Part shown: positions 24,330 through 33,528 of the stretch, in pieces
Numbering within the stretch: the first letter of the stretch is position 1
Layout of the letters: the number at the start of each line of letters is the position of its first letter
Source: Planctomycetaceae bacterium
Lineage (GTDB): Bacteria; Planctomycetota; SZUA-567
Reading direction: 5' to 3'
Length of the DNA stretch: 37,212 nt
Assembly (NCBI GenBank): GCA_021205245.1
Contig: JAJPXZ010000038.1
Span: 1-37,212 of the forward strand
Translations under genes and position numbers: made by a program
Notes under the pieces: model-generated
The model's database searches: none
Told to the model about the DNA's origin: nothing
The model's input: the letters and a program-made list of their open reading frames with translations, nothing else

Positions 24330-25259
24330 GTGAAGAAGCTGATCATCACCACCCTGTTGTTTGTCATGTTCGCGGTACCCGGATTTGCCGGGGAAAAGAA
24401 GGGCACCATCGGCGTCACGCTCCTGGCCATGTCGAACCCGTTCTTTAAAGACATCGCCGACAACATGACGACAGAAGCCGCTAAGTACGGCTATGACGTC
24501 GTCGTCGCCGACGGCAACTTCGACGTCTCGCGCCAGTCGAACCAGGTCAAGGACTTCATCGCCAACAAGTACGACTGCATCGTCCTCTCCCCCTGCGACT
24601 CCAAGGCCATCGGACCGATTATCCGTGAAGCCAATGACGCCGGCATCCCCGTCTTCACCGTCGACATCGCCTCCCTGGCGGATAACGCCGAAGTCATCGC
24701 CCACATCGCCACCGACAACTACGCCGGCGGCAAGGTGGCTGGCCGCGGCATGATCCAGGCCCTGAACGGCAAGGGCAAGGTCGGCGTCCTCTCCCACAAC
24801 GAAACCGAATCCGGCCTTATGCGTAACAACGGCTTCCGCGACGCCCTGAAGGAAGCGGGAATGGAAGCGGACATGCCCATCGTCTCCGAACTTCCCGCCC
24901 TCGGCTCGCGTGAACGTGGCTTCAGCGCCTGCCAGGACATGATGCAGGCCCACCCCGACATCGTCGGCATCTTCGCCATCAACGACCCGACCGCGATGGG
25001 CGCCCTCGCCGCTCTCGAAGGCATCGGCAAGGTCGACCAGGTCAAGGTCATCGGCTTCGACGGCATGCCCGAAGCGAAGCAGGCGATCAAGGACGGCAAG
25101 CTCTATGGCTCGTCCATCCAGTTCCCCGACCGCCTCGGCATCGGCGTCGTCCAGGCTTTTATCAAGTACATGAACGGCGAGGAAGTTGATCCCGTCACCC
25201 TGATCGACACCGAACTCTATACCACGGCGGAAGCCGACAAACACCCGACCTTGCGCTAA
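24330..25259 (+). CDS. Periplasmic sugar-binding protein of a ribose-type ABC transporter
   Basis: Type I periplasmic binding protein (Peripla_BP_4, RbsB-like), 309 residues. Residues about 1-20 are a Sec signal peptide (KKLIITTLLFVMFAVPGFAG) without a lipobox. The mature part shows the family pattern: IGVTLLAMSNPFFKDIADNM at the start, VVVADGNFD, SPCDSKAIGPIIREANDAGIPVFTVD, and the C-terminal VIGFDGMPEAKQAIKDGKL. It captures a pentose/hexose or related ligand; the exact ligand is unknown. The start is GTG at 24330, decided by GGAGGA 6 bases upstream; longer open frames lack a signal peptide at the N terminus. First gene of the σ54-driven operon; a stem-loop follows it. Confidence 0.93.
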   Translation: MKKLIITTLLFVMFAVPGFAGEKKGTIGVTLLAMSNPFFKDIADNMTTEAAKYGYDVVVADGNFDVSRQSNQVKDFIANKYDCIVLSPCDSKAIGPIIREANDAGIPVFTVDIASLADNAEVIAHIATDNYAGGKVAGRGMIQALNGKGKVGVLSHNETESGLMRNNGFRDALKEAGMEADMPIVSELPALGSRERGFSACQDMMQAHPDIVGIFAINDPTAMGALAALEGIGKVDQVKVIGFDGMPEAKQAIKDGKLYGSSIQFPDRLGIGVVQAFIKYMNGEEVDPVTLIDTELYTTAEADKHPTLR

Positions 25260-25267
25260 ACCAAGCG

Positions 25268-25300
25268 CGCCGGAAAGCGGCCTCGTGCGGCTTTCCGGCG
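25268..25300 (+). other. Intercistronic stem-loop between binding-protein and ATPase genes
   Basis: CGCCGGAAAG pairs perfectly with CTTTCCGGCG around a 13-base loop, 8 bases after the binding-protein stop. No T-run follows. Such hairpins after binding-protein genes often protect the upstream mRNA from 3' decay or terminate weakly, giving excess binding protein over membrane components. Confidence 0.7.
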
Positions 25301-25367
25301 TACCTTATCGCCAATCATTACACTCCCGAACCGACACCGGCCGACCAGGCCGGACGAGAGGACAGCC

Positions 25368-26864
25368 ATGCACGACGACGACATCCCGCTTCTCCGGATG
25401 AAAGATATCGAGAAAAACTTTCCCGGCGTCAAGGCCCTCAAAGGGGTAAGCCTCGAACTGTATCCGGGGGAGGTGCTGGGTCTGGTCGGGGAAAACGGCG
25501 CGGGCAAATCGACCCTCATGAAGGTGCTCGGAGGAGCCCATCGCCCCGATGGCGGCACGGTCGAACTGCAAGGCGAACCAGTGCACATCGACAATCCGGT
25601 GGAGTCGAAAAACCTGGGCATCTCCATCATTTACCAGGAACTCAACATGATTCCCGCCATGACGGCGCGGGAAAATCTTTTTCTCGGCCGTGAGCGGACG
25701 AGTTTTGGCTTTGTCAAGCCGCATGAGGAAGTGCGGATGGCAGAGGAATTGTTCGCCAAGGTCGGTCTGAACGTCCCCCTTGACGCACAGGTGCGCGATC
25801 TGTCGGTGGCGGAACAACAGGGGATCGAAATAGCCAAAGCCCTGTCCCTCGACGCCAAAATTCTGGTGATGGACGAACCGACGGCGGCCCTGACCCACAA
25901 CGAGGTCGAGGCGTTATTCACCATCATCGGCGAACTCAAGAAACGCGGCATCGGCATCATTTACATCAGCCACCGCCTTGACGAAATCTTTACCATAACC
26001 GACAGGGTCACTGTCCTGCGTGACGGCGAAAGCGTGGGGACGCGCAAAACCTCCGACCTGCCGAGGCCGGAAATGATCGAGATGATGGTCGGCCGCAAGA
26101 TGCATCAGGAATTCCCGCCGCGCGTCAGGAACATTGGCGGCGTCAAGTTCGAGGCGCGTCACCTCAGCCGGGCCGGCTGTGTCGAAGACGTGTCCTTCTC
26201 CGTACGGGCCGGGGAAATCGTCGGGCTGGTCGGGCTGGTCGGCGCTGGAAGGACCGAGACGGTCAGGCTTATCTTCGGGGCCGACCGACGCGATACGGGC
26301 GAAATTCTCCTCGACGGCAAAAACACCGACATACGTAACCCGCGCGATTCAATCCGCTCCCGCATCGCGCTGCTGACCGAAGACAGGAAAGCGCAGGGTC
26401 TGGTCCTTATCCAGTCGGTCCGCGAGAACTTCGCCCTGCCAAACCTCAAGCAATTCAGCCGCATGACCTTTATCAACCGGAAAAAGGAGTCGGCGGCTTT
26501 CCGAAAATACGTGGACTCGCTCCGCATCAAGATTCCCAGCCAGGAACAACTGGCGCAAAACCTCTCCGGCGGCAATCAGCAGAAGGTGGTGCTGGCCAAG
26601 TGGCTTCAGGCCAATTGCGAGCTGGTCGTGTTTGATGAACCGACTCGCGGCGTCGACGTCGGAGCCAAATATGAAATCTACCAGATCATGAACGAACTGG
26701 CCGAACGCGGCAAAGCTATCGTCATGATCAGTTCTGAATTGCCCGAAGCCATCGGCATGGCGGACCGTCTCCTGGTCATGCGCGACGGCAAAATCGTGGG
26801 CGAAGTAACCGACCCGAAACATACTACCCAGGCAGAGGTGCTTAAGCTCGCGGTTGGAGCATAA
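25368..26864 (+). CDS. Sugar ABC transporter double ATPase (RbsA/MglA family)
   Basis: Cytoplasmic energy-coupling subunit with two fused ABC cassettes, 498 residues, the usual length. The first cassette has GENGAGKST, the Q-loop IIYQELNM, signature LSVAEQQ and Walker B LVMDEPT. The second has the typical degenerate P-loop GLVGAGRTE, signature LSGGNQQKV and VFDEPTRGVDVGA. ATG at 25368 has GAGAGGA upstream. It follows the binding-protein gene by 108 bases with a stem-loop between them, and the permease gene starts 12 bases after its stop. The first cassette is the closest relative in the window of the ABC domain in the histidine kinase. Confidence 0.96.
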   Translation: MHDDDIPLLRMKDIEKNFPGVKALKGVSLELYPGEVLGLVGENGAGKSTLMKVLGGAHRPDGGTVELQGEPVHIDNPVESKNLGISIIYQELNMIPAMTARENLFLGRERTSFGFVKPHEEVRMAEELFAKVGLNVPLDAQVRDLSVAEQQGIEIAKALSLDAKILVMDEPTAALTHNEVEALFTIIGELKKRGIGIIYISHRLDEIFTITDRVTVLRDGESVGTRKTSDLPRPEMIEMMVGRKMHQEFPPRVRNIGGVKFEARHLSRAGCVEDVSFSVRAGEIVGLVGLVGAGRTETVRLIFGADRRDTGEILLDGKNTDIRNPRDSIRSRIALLTEDRKAQGLVLIQSVRENFALPNLKQFSRMTFINRKKESAAFRKYVDSLRIKIPSQEQLAQNLSGGNQQKVVLAKWLQANCELVVFDEPTRGVDVGAKYEIYQIMNELAERGKAIVMISSELPEAIGMADRLLVMRDGKIVGEVTDPKHTTQAEVLKLAVGA

Positions 26865-26876
26865 TGGAGAGAGCCC

Positions 26877-28220
26877 ATGCGTAAACTTTTCAACGATTAC
26901 GGAACCATCATCATCCTGCTGCTCCTGTGCGCCTTCCTGAGCTGGCGAACAATGAACAACCACACGCCGGAAGGTCCGGAAGCCGGCCGCCAGGTCGCGG
27001 ACGCCATCCTGGCGATGGACCCGAAGCCACGCATCGCCCTCATCGCCATCCGCAACAACACGATTGACGAGCGCTTCGCCGCCGTCGTCACCGAGGCATT
27101 GGAACAAAACGGCATTGCCATTGCCGGTATTGCCAGAGGAAATCCCGCCAATGTGCGGACCATCGCCACTACGCTCGCATCAGAAGGCAGGACCATCGAC
27201 GTCGTCGCCGCGACGGCGGCCACCGCCGCCTGGCCCATCTTCGACGGCATAGCCCAGAAGGTCCCGCAAATGACCGGCGTCCGCTTCGCGCAGCCCGATA
27301 CCTACCGCTGGCCGACGTTTCTCATGAAAGACAACCTGATCAACATTTCGAACCAAACGGTGGTGATTTCCACCATCGCCATCGGCATGACCATGGTCAT
27401 CATCACCGGCGGCATCGAGCTATCGGTCGGCAGCCTCATCGCGCTGTCATCCTGCCTCGCGGCCTGGTTTATCCGCCGCTACGGAGGCGCGACCGAGGCC
27501 AGCACCGCCGCCATGGTCGGCTTTTCCGCCCTCGCTATCCTTATTTGCGGCTGCATGGGGCTGTTCACCGGGGCGATGGTCACCCTGTTCGCCATCCCGC
27601 CCTTTATCGTCACCTTGGCGACGATGATGGTGGCGTCCGGCTTCGCCTATATGATTTCCAGCGGCTACACCATCTTTGAGATTCCCGACGCCTATACCTT
27701 CCTGGGTCGCGGGACGCTGTTCTGGGGGATACCGATATCAGTCTGCATTTGCCTGCTCCTCTATGTCGCCGCCCATATCCTGATGAGCTGCACCTCGATT
27801 GGCCGCTATATCTACGCCGTCGGCGGCAACAAGGAAGCGGCTAGGCTGTCAGGCGTGCCGGTACGGTTCATCTTCTTCTTCGTCTATGTGGTGATTGCCC
27901 TGCTGGCGGGATTCGGCGGCATCATTACCGCGTCGCAGTTGAAGGCGGGCGCGCCCATCTACGGCGTCGGTTACGAGATGTTCGTGATTGCGTCGACAGT
28001 GGTGGGCGGCACCAGCCTCGCCGGCGGCGAAGGCAAAATCTTCGGCACGCTGATCGGCTCGTTTATCATCGCCACTATCCAGAACGGTATGAACCTGCTG
28101 GGTGTGGAGAGCTATACCCAAAAGGTGGTGCTGGGTATGGTCATCCTCATCGCCGTCCTGCTCGACCGGCTGAAACAGACCGACTTCTTCTGGAAGAGGC
28201 GGAAGGCGCGGGCGTTGTAA
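26877..28220 (+). CDS. Sugar ABC transporter permease (RbsC family) with a large external insert
   Basis: Membrane subunit of the ribose-type transporter (BPD_transp_2 family), 447 residues against about 320 normally. TM1 is at about residues 8-24; residues about 30-150 are a hydrophilic insert, and the conserved permease core begins at DNLINISNQTVVISTIAIGM with the family signature ITGGIELSVGS (177-187). The insert looks like an alpha/beta Rossmann-type half-domain (RIALIAIRNNTIDERFAAVV, then TIDVVAATAATAAWPIFD), resembling part of a type I binding protein. By topology it should face the periplasm. ATG at 26877 follows GGAGAG. The stop lies 12 bases before the end of the converging pgeF gene; no terminator is seen. 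Confidence 0.93.
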   Translation: MRKLFNDYGTIIILLLLCAFLSWRTMNNHTPEGPEAGRQVADAILAMDPKPRIALIAIRNNTIDERFAAVVTEALEQNGIAIAGIARGNPANVRTIATTLASEGRTIDVVAATAATAAWPIFDGIAQKVPQMTGVRFAQPDTYRWPTFLMKDNLINISNQTVVISTIAIGMTMVIITGGIELSVGSLIALSSCLAAWFIRRYGGATEASTAAMVGFSALAILICGCMGLFTGAMVTLFAIPPFIVTLATMMVASGFAYMISSGYTIFEIPDAYTFLGRGTLFWGIPISVCICLLLYVAAHILMSCTSIGRYIYAVGGNKEAARLSGVPVRFIFFFVYVVIALLAGFGGIITASQLKAGAPIYGVGYEMFVIASTVVGGTSLAGGEGKIFGTLIGSFIIATIQNGMNLLGVESYTQKVVLGMVILIAVLLDRLKQTDFFWKRRKARAL

Positions 28221-28232
28221 TCCCGCACAGAC

Positions 28233-28922
28233 TTATTCGGTCCGCCAGATAATGCCGACCTGCCGTCCCAAGTCGCCCCGTCGGTGGGAAAAGAACATGT
28301 CCGGCATGTCGCGTGTGCACAAATCAAGCGAATAGATTCGCCCGGGCGGAATCCCCGCCCGGGCGAGTTGCGTTTTGGTCAGGGACCAGAGATCCATGGT
28401 ACGCGCGGCCGCGTCAAACCACGGCGCAAAGGATGCAGGCCATTCTTTTTCAAAGTTTACGAACTCCGCCGCTGCCGGACCAAGCGACGGACCGCGCACC
28501 GCGGCCAAACGGTCGGGCGAGCAGTCGAAGTGCTCGCACAGGCGGGTGACGATGGAACGGATGTACTCGCCCGCATTGCCACGCCAGCCAAGATGCAGAC
28601 AGGCAACCATGCAGCCGTCGTCCCGAGCGAAAAGGATGGGCTGGCAGTCGGCTGTCCGCACCACCAAACCCAGGCCAGATTCACCGGTGTACAGGCAGTC
28701 GGCCTCGGGTGGATCGCCTTCCTGCGCACGAACCATCGTGTTGCCGTGGACCTGCCGCATTTCTGCGAGGCGGCTTATTCCACCGTCTCTCGCCAAGGCA
28801 ATGAGGCGATCGCGACACTCGTCACGCAAGGCTAGGTCGCCGGCGTGGCGGGTTGAGAAGAGACAGCGCACACCCGGGATGCGGGGGAAAGCGAAGGGTA
28901 TGGCTGCCGGTTGCTGCAACAT
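28233..28922 (-). CDS. pgeF: Polyphenol oxidase / laccase-domain protein (YfiH, PgeF family)
   Basis: Members are cytoplasmic metal proteins variously reported as purine nucleoside phosphorylase/deaminase (FAMIN-like), polyphenol oxidase or a peptidoglycan-precursor editing factor. The 229-residue product carries the metal site: H59 in RQVHGN, C93 in TADCQP and H110 in CLHLGWRG, followed by GPSLGPAAAEF. The ATG at 28922 follows GGGGAGG. It lies 28 bases after the sugar isomerase gene in the same direction, probably one transcript, and converges on the transporter operon. Confidence 0.9.
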   Translation of the reverse strand: MLQQPAAIPFAFPRIPGVRCLFSTRHAGDLALRDECRDRLIALARDGGISRLAEMRQVHGNTMVRAQEGDPPEADCLYTGESGLGLVVRTADCQPILFARDDGCMVACLHLGWRGNAGEYIRSIVTRLCEHFDCSPDRLAAVRGPSLGPAAAEFVNFEKEWPASFAPWFDAAARTMDLWSLTKTQLARAGIPPGRIYSLDLCTRDMPDMFFSHRRGDLGRQVGIIWRTE

Positions 28923-28950
28923 GACGCCTCCCCGTCATTCTGGTCCACCG

Positions 28951-29859
28951 TTAGAGTCTTGCCCATGCCTCATTCAAAACCCGCTTCGCGTTGGCAATGA
29001 CCAGTTCCGGCTCCTCGTCGCCCCACGGTTTGACCTCGAACGACACGATGGGCGGGTTCTCCGCATTGAGGTATCCGATGTCAAAGAGGATACGGAGGAA
29101 ATCCATCACTCCTTTTACACCGATTTCGGAATTCGGGAAGCCAAAGCGGGGGTGCATGTCGCCAACCGCTTCGGCACCGGATTGCATCACCACGTTGGCA
29201 ATGTGGGCGTGGCGAATGTAGGGCGCGATCGGCAGGATATTTTCCCGGAGCGGCTCGTGGATTTGCAGGATGTGGGACAGATCGACCATGAGGCCGAAGT
29301 TCTGATGGCGGGATTTGATATCCTCGGCGAAACGGCGTGCCAGCGGGGCCGGGCCGATCAGGGATTTTTTGTCAAAATCGTAGTCGAACACTTCCAACAA
29401 AACGGGCATGTCACCACGTTTGGCAGCGTGCTCGCACAGTTGCGCAGTCGAGTCCTTGAGGGCGGCATAGGATTCTTCAAGCGTCTTGTCTTCATACTTG
29501 CCCGAGAGGAAGGCGAAGCCCTTGGCCCCAAGTTCGTAGGCTTCGTCGATGCCGGCCTTGAGCGAGTCGAGAGCAGCCCGGCGCTTGGCCGGGTCGAGAT
29601 CGTTGATGTTCGAACCGGTCGTCAACATGCGCGGCTGCGCGCCGTAGGTAAGGGTGAGGCCTGCCGTCTCGACCATGGTGCGCACCTGGCTGCGGACGAT
29701 GGGATCCTTTATCCAGGTGACCTCGATGACGTCGAAATAATCGTCCCGGCAAATGGCGCGGGTGGCGTCGAGAATGGGGCCTTCCCCTTTCATCGTCGCC
29801 GGAAACGCCATGAAATTGACGATGCCGACCCGCATGTACTTTCGCATTGATTCGATCAT
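28951..29859 (-). CDS. TIM-barrel sugar isomerase/epimerase (AP endonuclease 2 family)
   Basis: Xylose-isomerase-like TIM barrel, 302 residues. Metal-ligand positions can be seen: E in MPVLLEVFDYDFDKKS, D in GLMVDLSHIL, H in IRHAHIANV and E in VSFEVKPWG, following the order of the family. The substrate (keto-sugar, inosose or related) is unknown. The start at 29859 (MIESMRKYMRVGIV) is chosen because GGAGG lies 7 bases upstream; the ATG two codons earlier is too close to it. It lies next to a sugar transporter but on the opposite strand, so co-regulation is not implied. Confidence 0.85.
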   Translation of the reverse strand: MIESMRKYMRVGIVNFMAFPATMKGEGPILDATRAICRDDYFDVIEVTWIKDPIVRSQVRTMVETAGLTLTYGAQPRMLTTGSNINDLDPAKRRAALDSLKAGIDEAYELGAKGFAFLSGKYEDKTLEESYAALKDSTAQLCEHAAKRGDMPVLLEVFDYDFDKKSLIGPAPLARRFAEDIKSRHQNFGLMVDLSHILQIHEPLRENILPIAPYIRHAHIANVVMQSGAEAVGDMHPRFGFPNSEIGVKGVMDFLRILFDIGYLNAENPPIVSFEVKPWGDEEPELVIANAKRVLNEAWARL

Positions 29860-29980
29860 TTCCATTCCTCCGGTAAGCCGTCTGGATGATGATGCGCCAT
29901 ACCCTCCATTATACACCACAGCGCCGCCGCCGTGAACAATGGACACCCGCCACAGTATGCGCGAAAACTTTCGGTCTGAT

Positions 29981-32215
29981 TCAGTTTGAATCTGCCCAAC
30001 CGGCGATGCGGGCTTTCATTTCGTCAATGCCCAGGATGCCGTAGGCAAAGCCCTTGCGTACCAGCGCCTCGGGCAAAAACTCGTCGTATTTTTCGAACAG
30101 CGGCACTTCGTTGTCGTAGACCAGTTCCATCGGGTCGAGCGGCTTCGCCGCCTCTTCGGCGAGGACGGCGAAAAAGGCGTCGCGGTCGGCTTTCATCTTG
30201 AACTGAATAAAGTAGGGGCGGGACGAGTCCAGCGCCGACAAACCGAGGTTGGCGGCGCACTTGATTTTGATAAACCGCTCCAGCGCGAGGAACGCATAGG
30301 TGCCAAGCCATGGGAACAGGCACCACATGTCGCCGCCAAGCGGGAGGAGCGGCTGCTCGGTCATGCCGGAGTTGACGGCGACACGCCTGGCCTCACGCAG
30401 GCGCGCGACCGCGTTCTGCATCAGATATGGATAACCGGTGTCGCCACGAAGAATCGCACGCATCTTCTCGAGGATTTTGGTATTGATGTCGCCCGGACAT
30501 TGGCCGAAATAGGCTGGAACCTTGCCCTTCACCAGGTCGCAATAAATGAGGTGGCGTTTGTGATCGATTTCCTCCACTATCCACACGTGTCCCGCGAGGG
30601 CAATCTTCTCCCCCACCGGCGGCGGCGAGACGATGGTGCCGAGTTCCTGCGAACGGTTGCGGACGGTGTACTCCTCGTTCTCCTTGAAGACGGCGTAAAA
30701 CTTGTAGGTGTTGACCTGGCGCTCGCCGGCGAGGCCGACGATGAGGCCGCCCTCGTCCGTCTTTTGGATATGGTCGGTGGCGACGAGGTGCCGGAGGAGC
30801 AACTTGTAGTCGTCCTGCGAGATGCGGTGAAAATAGCTTAACGACAACACCCGTGACGCCAGGGCCGCCGGCGACATCTCGCCACTGGAGGCGAGGATGC
30901 ACATGGTCTGGTGATAGAGCAGGCTGAAAGGCAACCGGTCCAGCTTGGGCGGTTCGACCCAGCGTTCCTCCAGATATAACTGCACCAGGGCGATACCTTG
31001 AATCAGCGTCCAGGGGATGGTAGCGGGCAGCATCGCCCTGGCCTCCGGCTCGTCCTCCCGCATGACAAACCACATTTCCGGCGGCAGATCGCGGCGGCCG
31101 GTCCGGCCCATCCGTTGCAAAAACGACGAGACGGTAAAAGGGGCGTCGAGCTGAAACGCGCGTTCCAGCCGGCCGATGTCGATGCCGAGTTCGAGGGTGG
31201 CGGTGGTGACGGTCGTCTGGTTTTGTTCGTCGTCCTTCATCACCGCTTCGGCTGTCTCCCGGTAGGAAGTCGAAAGATTGCCGTGGTGGATGAGGAAGCG
31301 GTCAGTCTCGCGATTGGCTTCGCAATACTGGCGCAGGGTGGTCGTGACCGCCTCGCATTCTTCGCGCGAATTGACAAAGATCAGGCATTTCTTGCCTCGC
31401 GTGTGTTCGAAAATATAGCCCATGCCGGGATCGGCATGCTTCGGCGCGTGGTCGGTTGGCGCTTCCGGCTCCGGCAACGCGTCCGCATCTCCCCCGCCCT
31501 TGCCCGCCTGATCGCCCTGGACAAAGAAATGCTCCATCGACAAACGCCAGCGGATGCCCTTGTTTTCGATAACCGGGATGACTGTCTTGCGGCCGGTTCC
31601 GGAGGATAAAAACGCGCCGGTCCCTTCGGGGTCGCCGATGGTGGCGGACAAGCCGATACGCCGGGGATTGACGCCGGCGAGGCGGGAGAGGCGTTCAATC
31701 AGGCAAAGAGTCTGGCCGCCTCGATCGGCGCGCAGCAGCGAATGGACCTCATCAATGACGATGAAACGGAGATCGCCGAAGAGGCGTCCGACATCGGCGT
31801 GCTTATGGAGGAGGAGCGCCTCCAGCGATTCGGGGGTAATCTGGAGAATGCCGGAGGGATTCTTCAGAAGACGGTTTTTGTGGGATTGGGCGACATCGCC
31901 GTGCCAATGCCACACCGGAATATGGGCCTCGCGGCATAGATCGTTCAGGCGCATGAACTGGTCGTTGATGAGCGCCTTCAGGGGGCCGATATAGATGGCA
32001 CCGACCGAGCGGGGCATATCCTCGGTGAAGAGGGTGAGGATGGGGAAGAAGGCGGCTTCGGTTTTGCCGGACGCTGTCGAGGCGGAGAGGAGGACGTTGT
32101 CGTCTGTATTAAAGACGGCGTCGCCGGCCGCGACCTGGATGGCCCGGAGCGCCTGCCAGTTGTTGCTGTAGATAAAGTCCTGCACAAAGGGAGCGTAGCG
32201 GCTGAAGACATCCAT
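29981..32215 (-). CDS. DExH-box superfamily 2 helicase (Lhr/BrxH-like)
   Basis: The 744-residue protein is an ATP-dependent SF2 helicase or translocase. Motif I is STASGKTEA (K51), motif II DEVH (155-158), motif III LSATIGD, motif IV in CLIFVNSREECE, motif V TATLELGIDIG and motif VI QRMGRTGR. The layout after motif VI resembles Lhr-type DNA helicases, including those (BrxHI) of type 2 BREX systems. The final ~250 residues are a family-specific domain with no motif I can name. Its ATG shares one base with the stop of the ATPase gene, so it is the third and last gene of the TerB-N operon. No terminator was recognised after it. Confidence 0.88.
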   Translation of the reverse strand: MDVFSRYAPFVQDFIYSNNWQALRAIQVAAGDAVFNTDDNVLLSASTASGKTEAAFFPILTLFTEDMPRSVGAIYIGPLKALINDQFMRLNDLCREAHIPVWHWHGDVAQSHKNRLLKNPSGILQITPESLEALLLHKHADVGRLFGDLRFIVIDEVHSLLRADRGGQTLCLIERLSRLAGVNPRRIGLSATIGDPEGTGAFLSSGTGRKTVIPVIENKGIRWRLSMEHFFVQGDQAGKGGGDADALPEPEAPTDHAPKHADPGMGYIFEHTRGKKCLIFVNSREECEAVTTTLRQYCEANRETDRFLIHHGNLSTSYRETAEAVMKDDEQNQTTVTTATLELGIDIGRLERAFQLDAPFTVSSFLQRMGRTGRRDLPPEMWFVMREDEPEARAMLPATIPWTLIQGIALVQLYLEERWVEPPKLDRLPFSLLYHQTMCILASSGEMSPAALASRVLSLSYFHRISQDDYKLLLRHLVATDHIQKTDEGGLIVGLAGERQVNTYKFYAVFKENEEYTVRNRSQELGTIVSPPPVGEKIALAGHVWIVEEIDHKRHLIYCDLVKGKVPAYFGQCPGDINTKILEKMRAILRGDTGYPYLMQNAVARLREARRVAVNSGMTEQPLLPLGGDMWCLFPWLGTYAFLALERFIKIKCAANLGLSALDSSRPYFIQFKMKADRDAFFAVLAEEAAKPLDPMELVYDNEVPLFEKYDEFLPEALVRKGFAYGILGIDEMKARIAGWADSN

Positions 32216-33528
32216 CAGATTTCAAATTCCTCGAAGCCTTTTTCAACCGGCCCCGACTCCAATTCCGGCTTTGCGAAAAACGCCTGCTCGGCCAGCAGGT
32301 CGGCGACGGTGACGGACGGGTTTTGCGAGACGATGTTCAAGACCTCAATAAAGTCGCGGATGATTTCGCGCGGGGTAATGTTCTTGTCCGCACCGATACG
32401 GCTGAACTCGATCTTGATGAAATTGATCATGTCATCTTGGGTGAGGACGGGGTTGTATTCGTAGAGATCGGCGTGGATGGCGGCGAGCTTTTCGATAAGG
32501 ACCAGCATTTCCTCATACGTAAGGGGCGGCAGCTTGATGACGGGCGACAGCATGTCGGTGACGCCTTCGCGGCTGAAACGGCCGTCCTGCAGGCGCGAGC
32601 GCAATGCCTCGTAACTAAAGATGCCGCGCCGGGGATCCTCGATGCACTGGGGCGTGCCGCACATGACGATGCCGAGATGCCGCGCCTTCCCTTGCAGCGC
32701 GTCGTTGTACATGGTGAGGATTTTTTCGTAGTTGTACTGGCGGGTGATGCTGTTGGGGATTTTGTAGATGTTGACGAGTTCGTCGACCAAAATCACCAGG
32801 CCGGCATAGCCGGCTCCACGCAAAAAGGCGGCAAAGAGTTTGATGTACTCATACCAGTCGTCATCGGTGATGACAATGCCGACGCCGAGTTCGGCCCGGG
32901 CCTCCGACTTGGTGGCGTACTCGCCCCTGAACCACTTGACGACCGCGGCTTTTTTCTCGTCGTCGCCGTCCAGGGTGGCGCGGTAGTACATGACGAGGAG
33001 CTTGGAGAAATCAAAGCCATGGACCATTTCATTGACGGAATTGACGACCTCGTGGATGCGCCGTTCGACCTCGCGGGCGAAGCCGGCGTCCTCGGGCGAG
33101 AGACCGGAGGAGGTGGCTGCCTCGGACTGTACGTTACTAATCCACCGGTCGAGGATGAGGGTAAGAGCGCCCCCTTCCGGGCGTGTCTTCGTCGACATGT
33201 TGCGGATGAGTTCTTTGTATGTCGCCAGGCCCTGACCGCGCGTCCCATGCAGGCGGCGTTCGGGCGAGAGGTCGGCATCGACGACGACGAAATTGCGGTC
33301 CATCACGTAATTACGGATGATTTGCAGCAAAAAACTTTTACCGCTGCCGTATTTGCCGACGATGAATCGGAACGACGCGCCGCCGTCGGCGACGATATCG
33401 ATGTCGTGCAGGAGCGCGCCGATTTCGGCCTCGCGGCCGACCGTGATGTACGGGAGACCAACACGCGGCACCACCCCACCCTTGAGTGAATTGATGACTG
33501 CGGTCGCTATGCGTTTCGGAACCTTCAT
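32215..33528 (-). CDS. BrxD-like P-loop ATPase (DUF2791/BREX ATP-binding family)
   Basis: The 437-residue protein is an AAA/STAND-like P-loop ATPase. Walker A is GKYGSGKS (residues 58-65); a following DADLSPERRLHGTRGQGL segment is characteristic of the BrxD/DUF2791 family; Walker B appears in AGLVILVDELVNIY; and the C-terminal part has a likely sensor and winged-helix arrangement (SYEALRSRL, then ITPREIIRDFIEVLN). BrxD pairs with an Lhr-like helicase in type 2 BREX. Its ATG overlaps the TerB-N gene stop by 4 bases and its stop overlaps the helicase start by one base, so the three proteins are made together and probably form a complex. Confidence 0.85.
   Translation of the reverse strand: MKVPKRIATAVINSLKGGVVPRVGLPYITVGREAEIGALLHDIDIVADGGASFRFIVGKYGSGKSFLLQIIRNYVMDRNFVVVDADLSPERRLHGTRGQGLATYKELIRNMSTKTRPEGGALTLILDRWISNVQSEAATSSGLSPEDAGFAREVERRIHEVVNSVNEMVHGFDFSKLLVMYYRATLDGDDEKKAAVVKWFRGEYATKSEARAELGVGIVITDDDWYEYIKLFAAFLRGAGYAGLVILVDELVNIYKIPNSITRQYNYEKILTMYNDALQGKARHLGIVMCGTPQCIEDPRRGIFSYEALRSRLQDGRFSREGVTDMLSPVIKLPPLTYEEMLVLIEKLAAIHADLYEYNPVLTQDDMINFIKIEFSRIGADKNITPREIIRDFIEVLNIVSQNPSVTVADLLAEQAFFAKPELESGPVEKGFEEFEI

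Noticed and set aside
32323-33489. 388-codon forward frame opposite the BrxD-like ATPase
   Set aside because: Val/Asp/Gly-rich shadow; the reverse-strand ATPase has Walker motifs and overlaps its neighbours as expected for a real operon.
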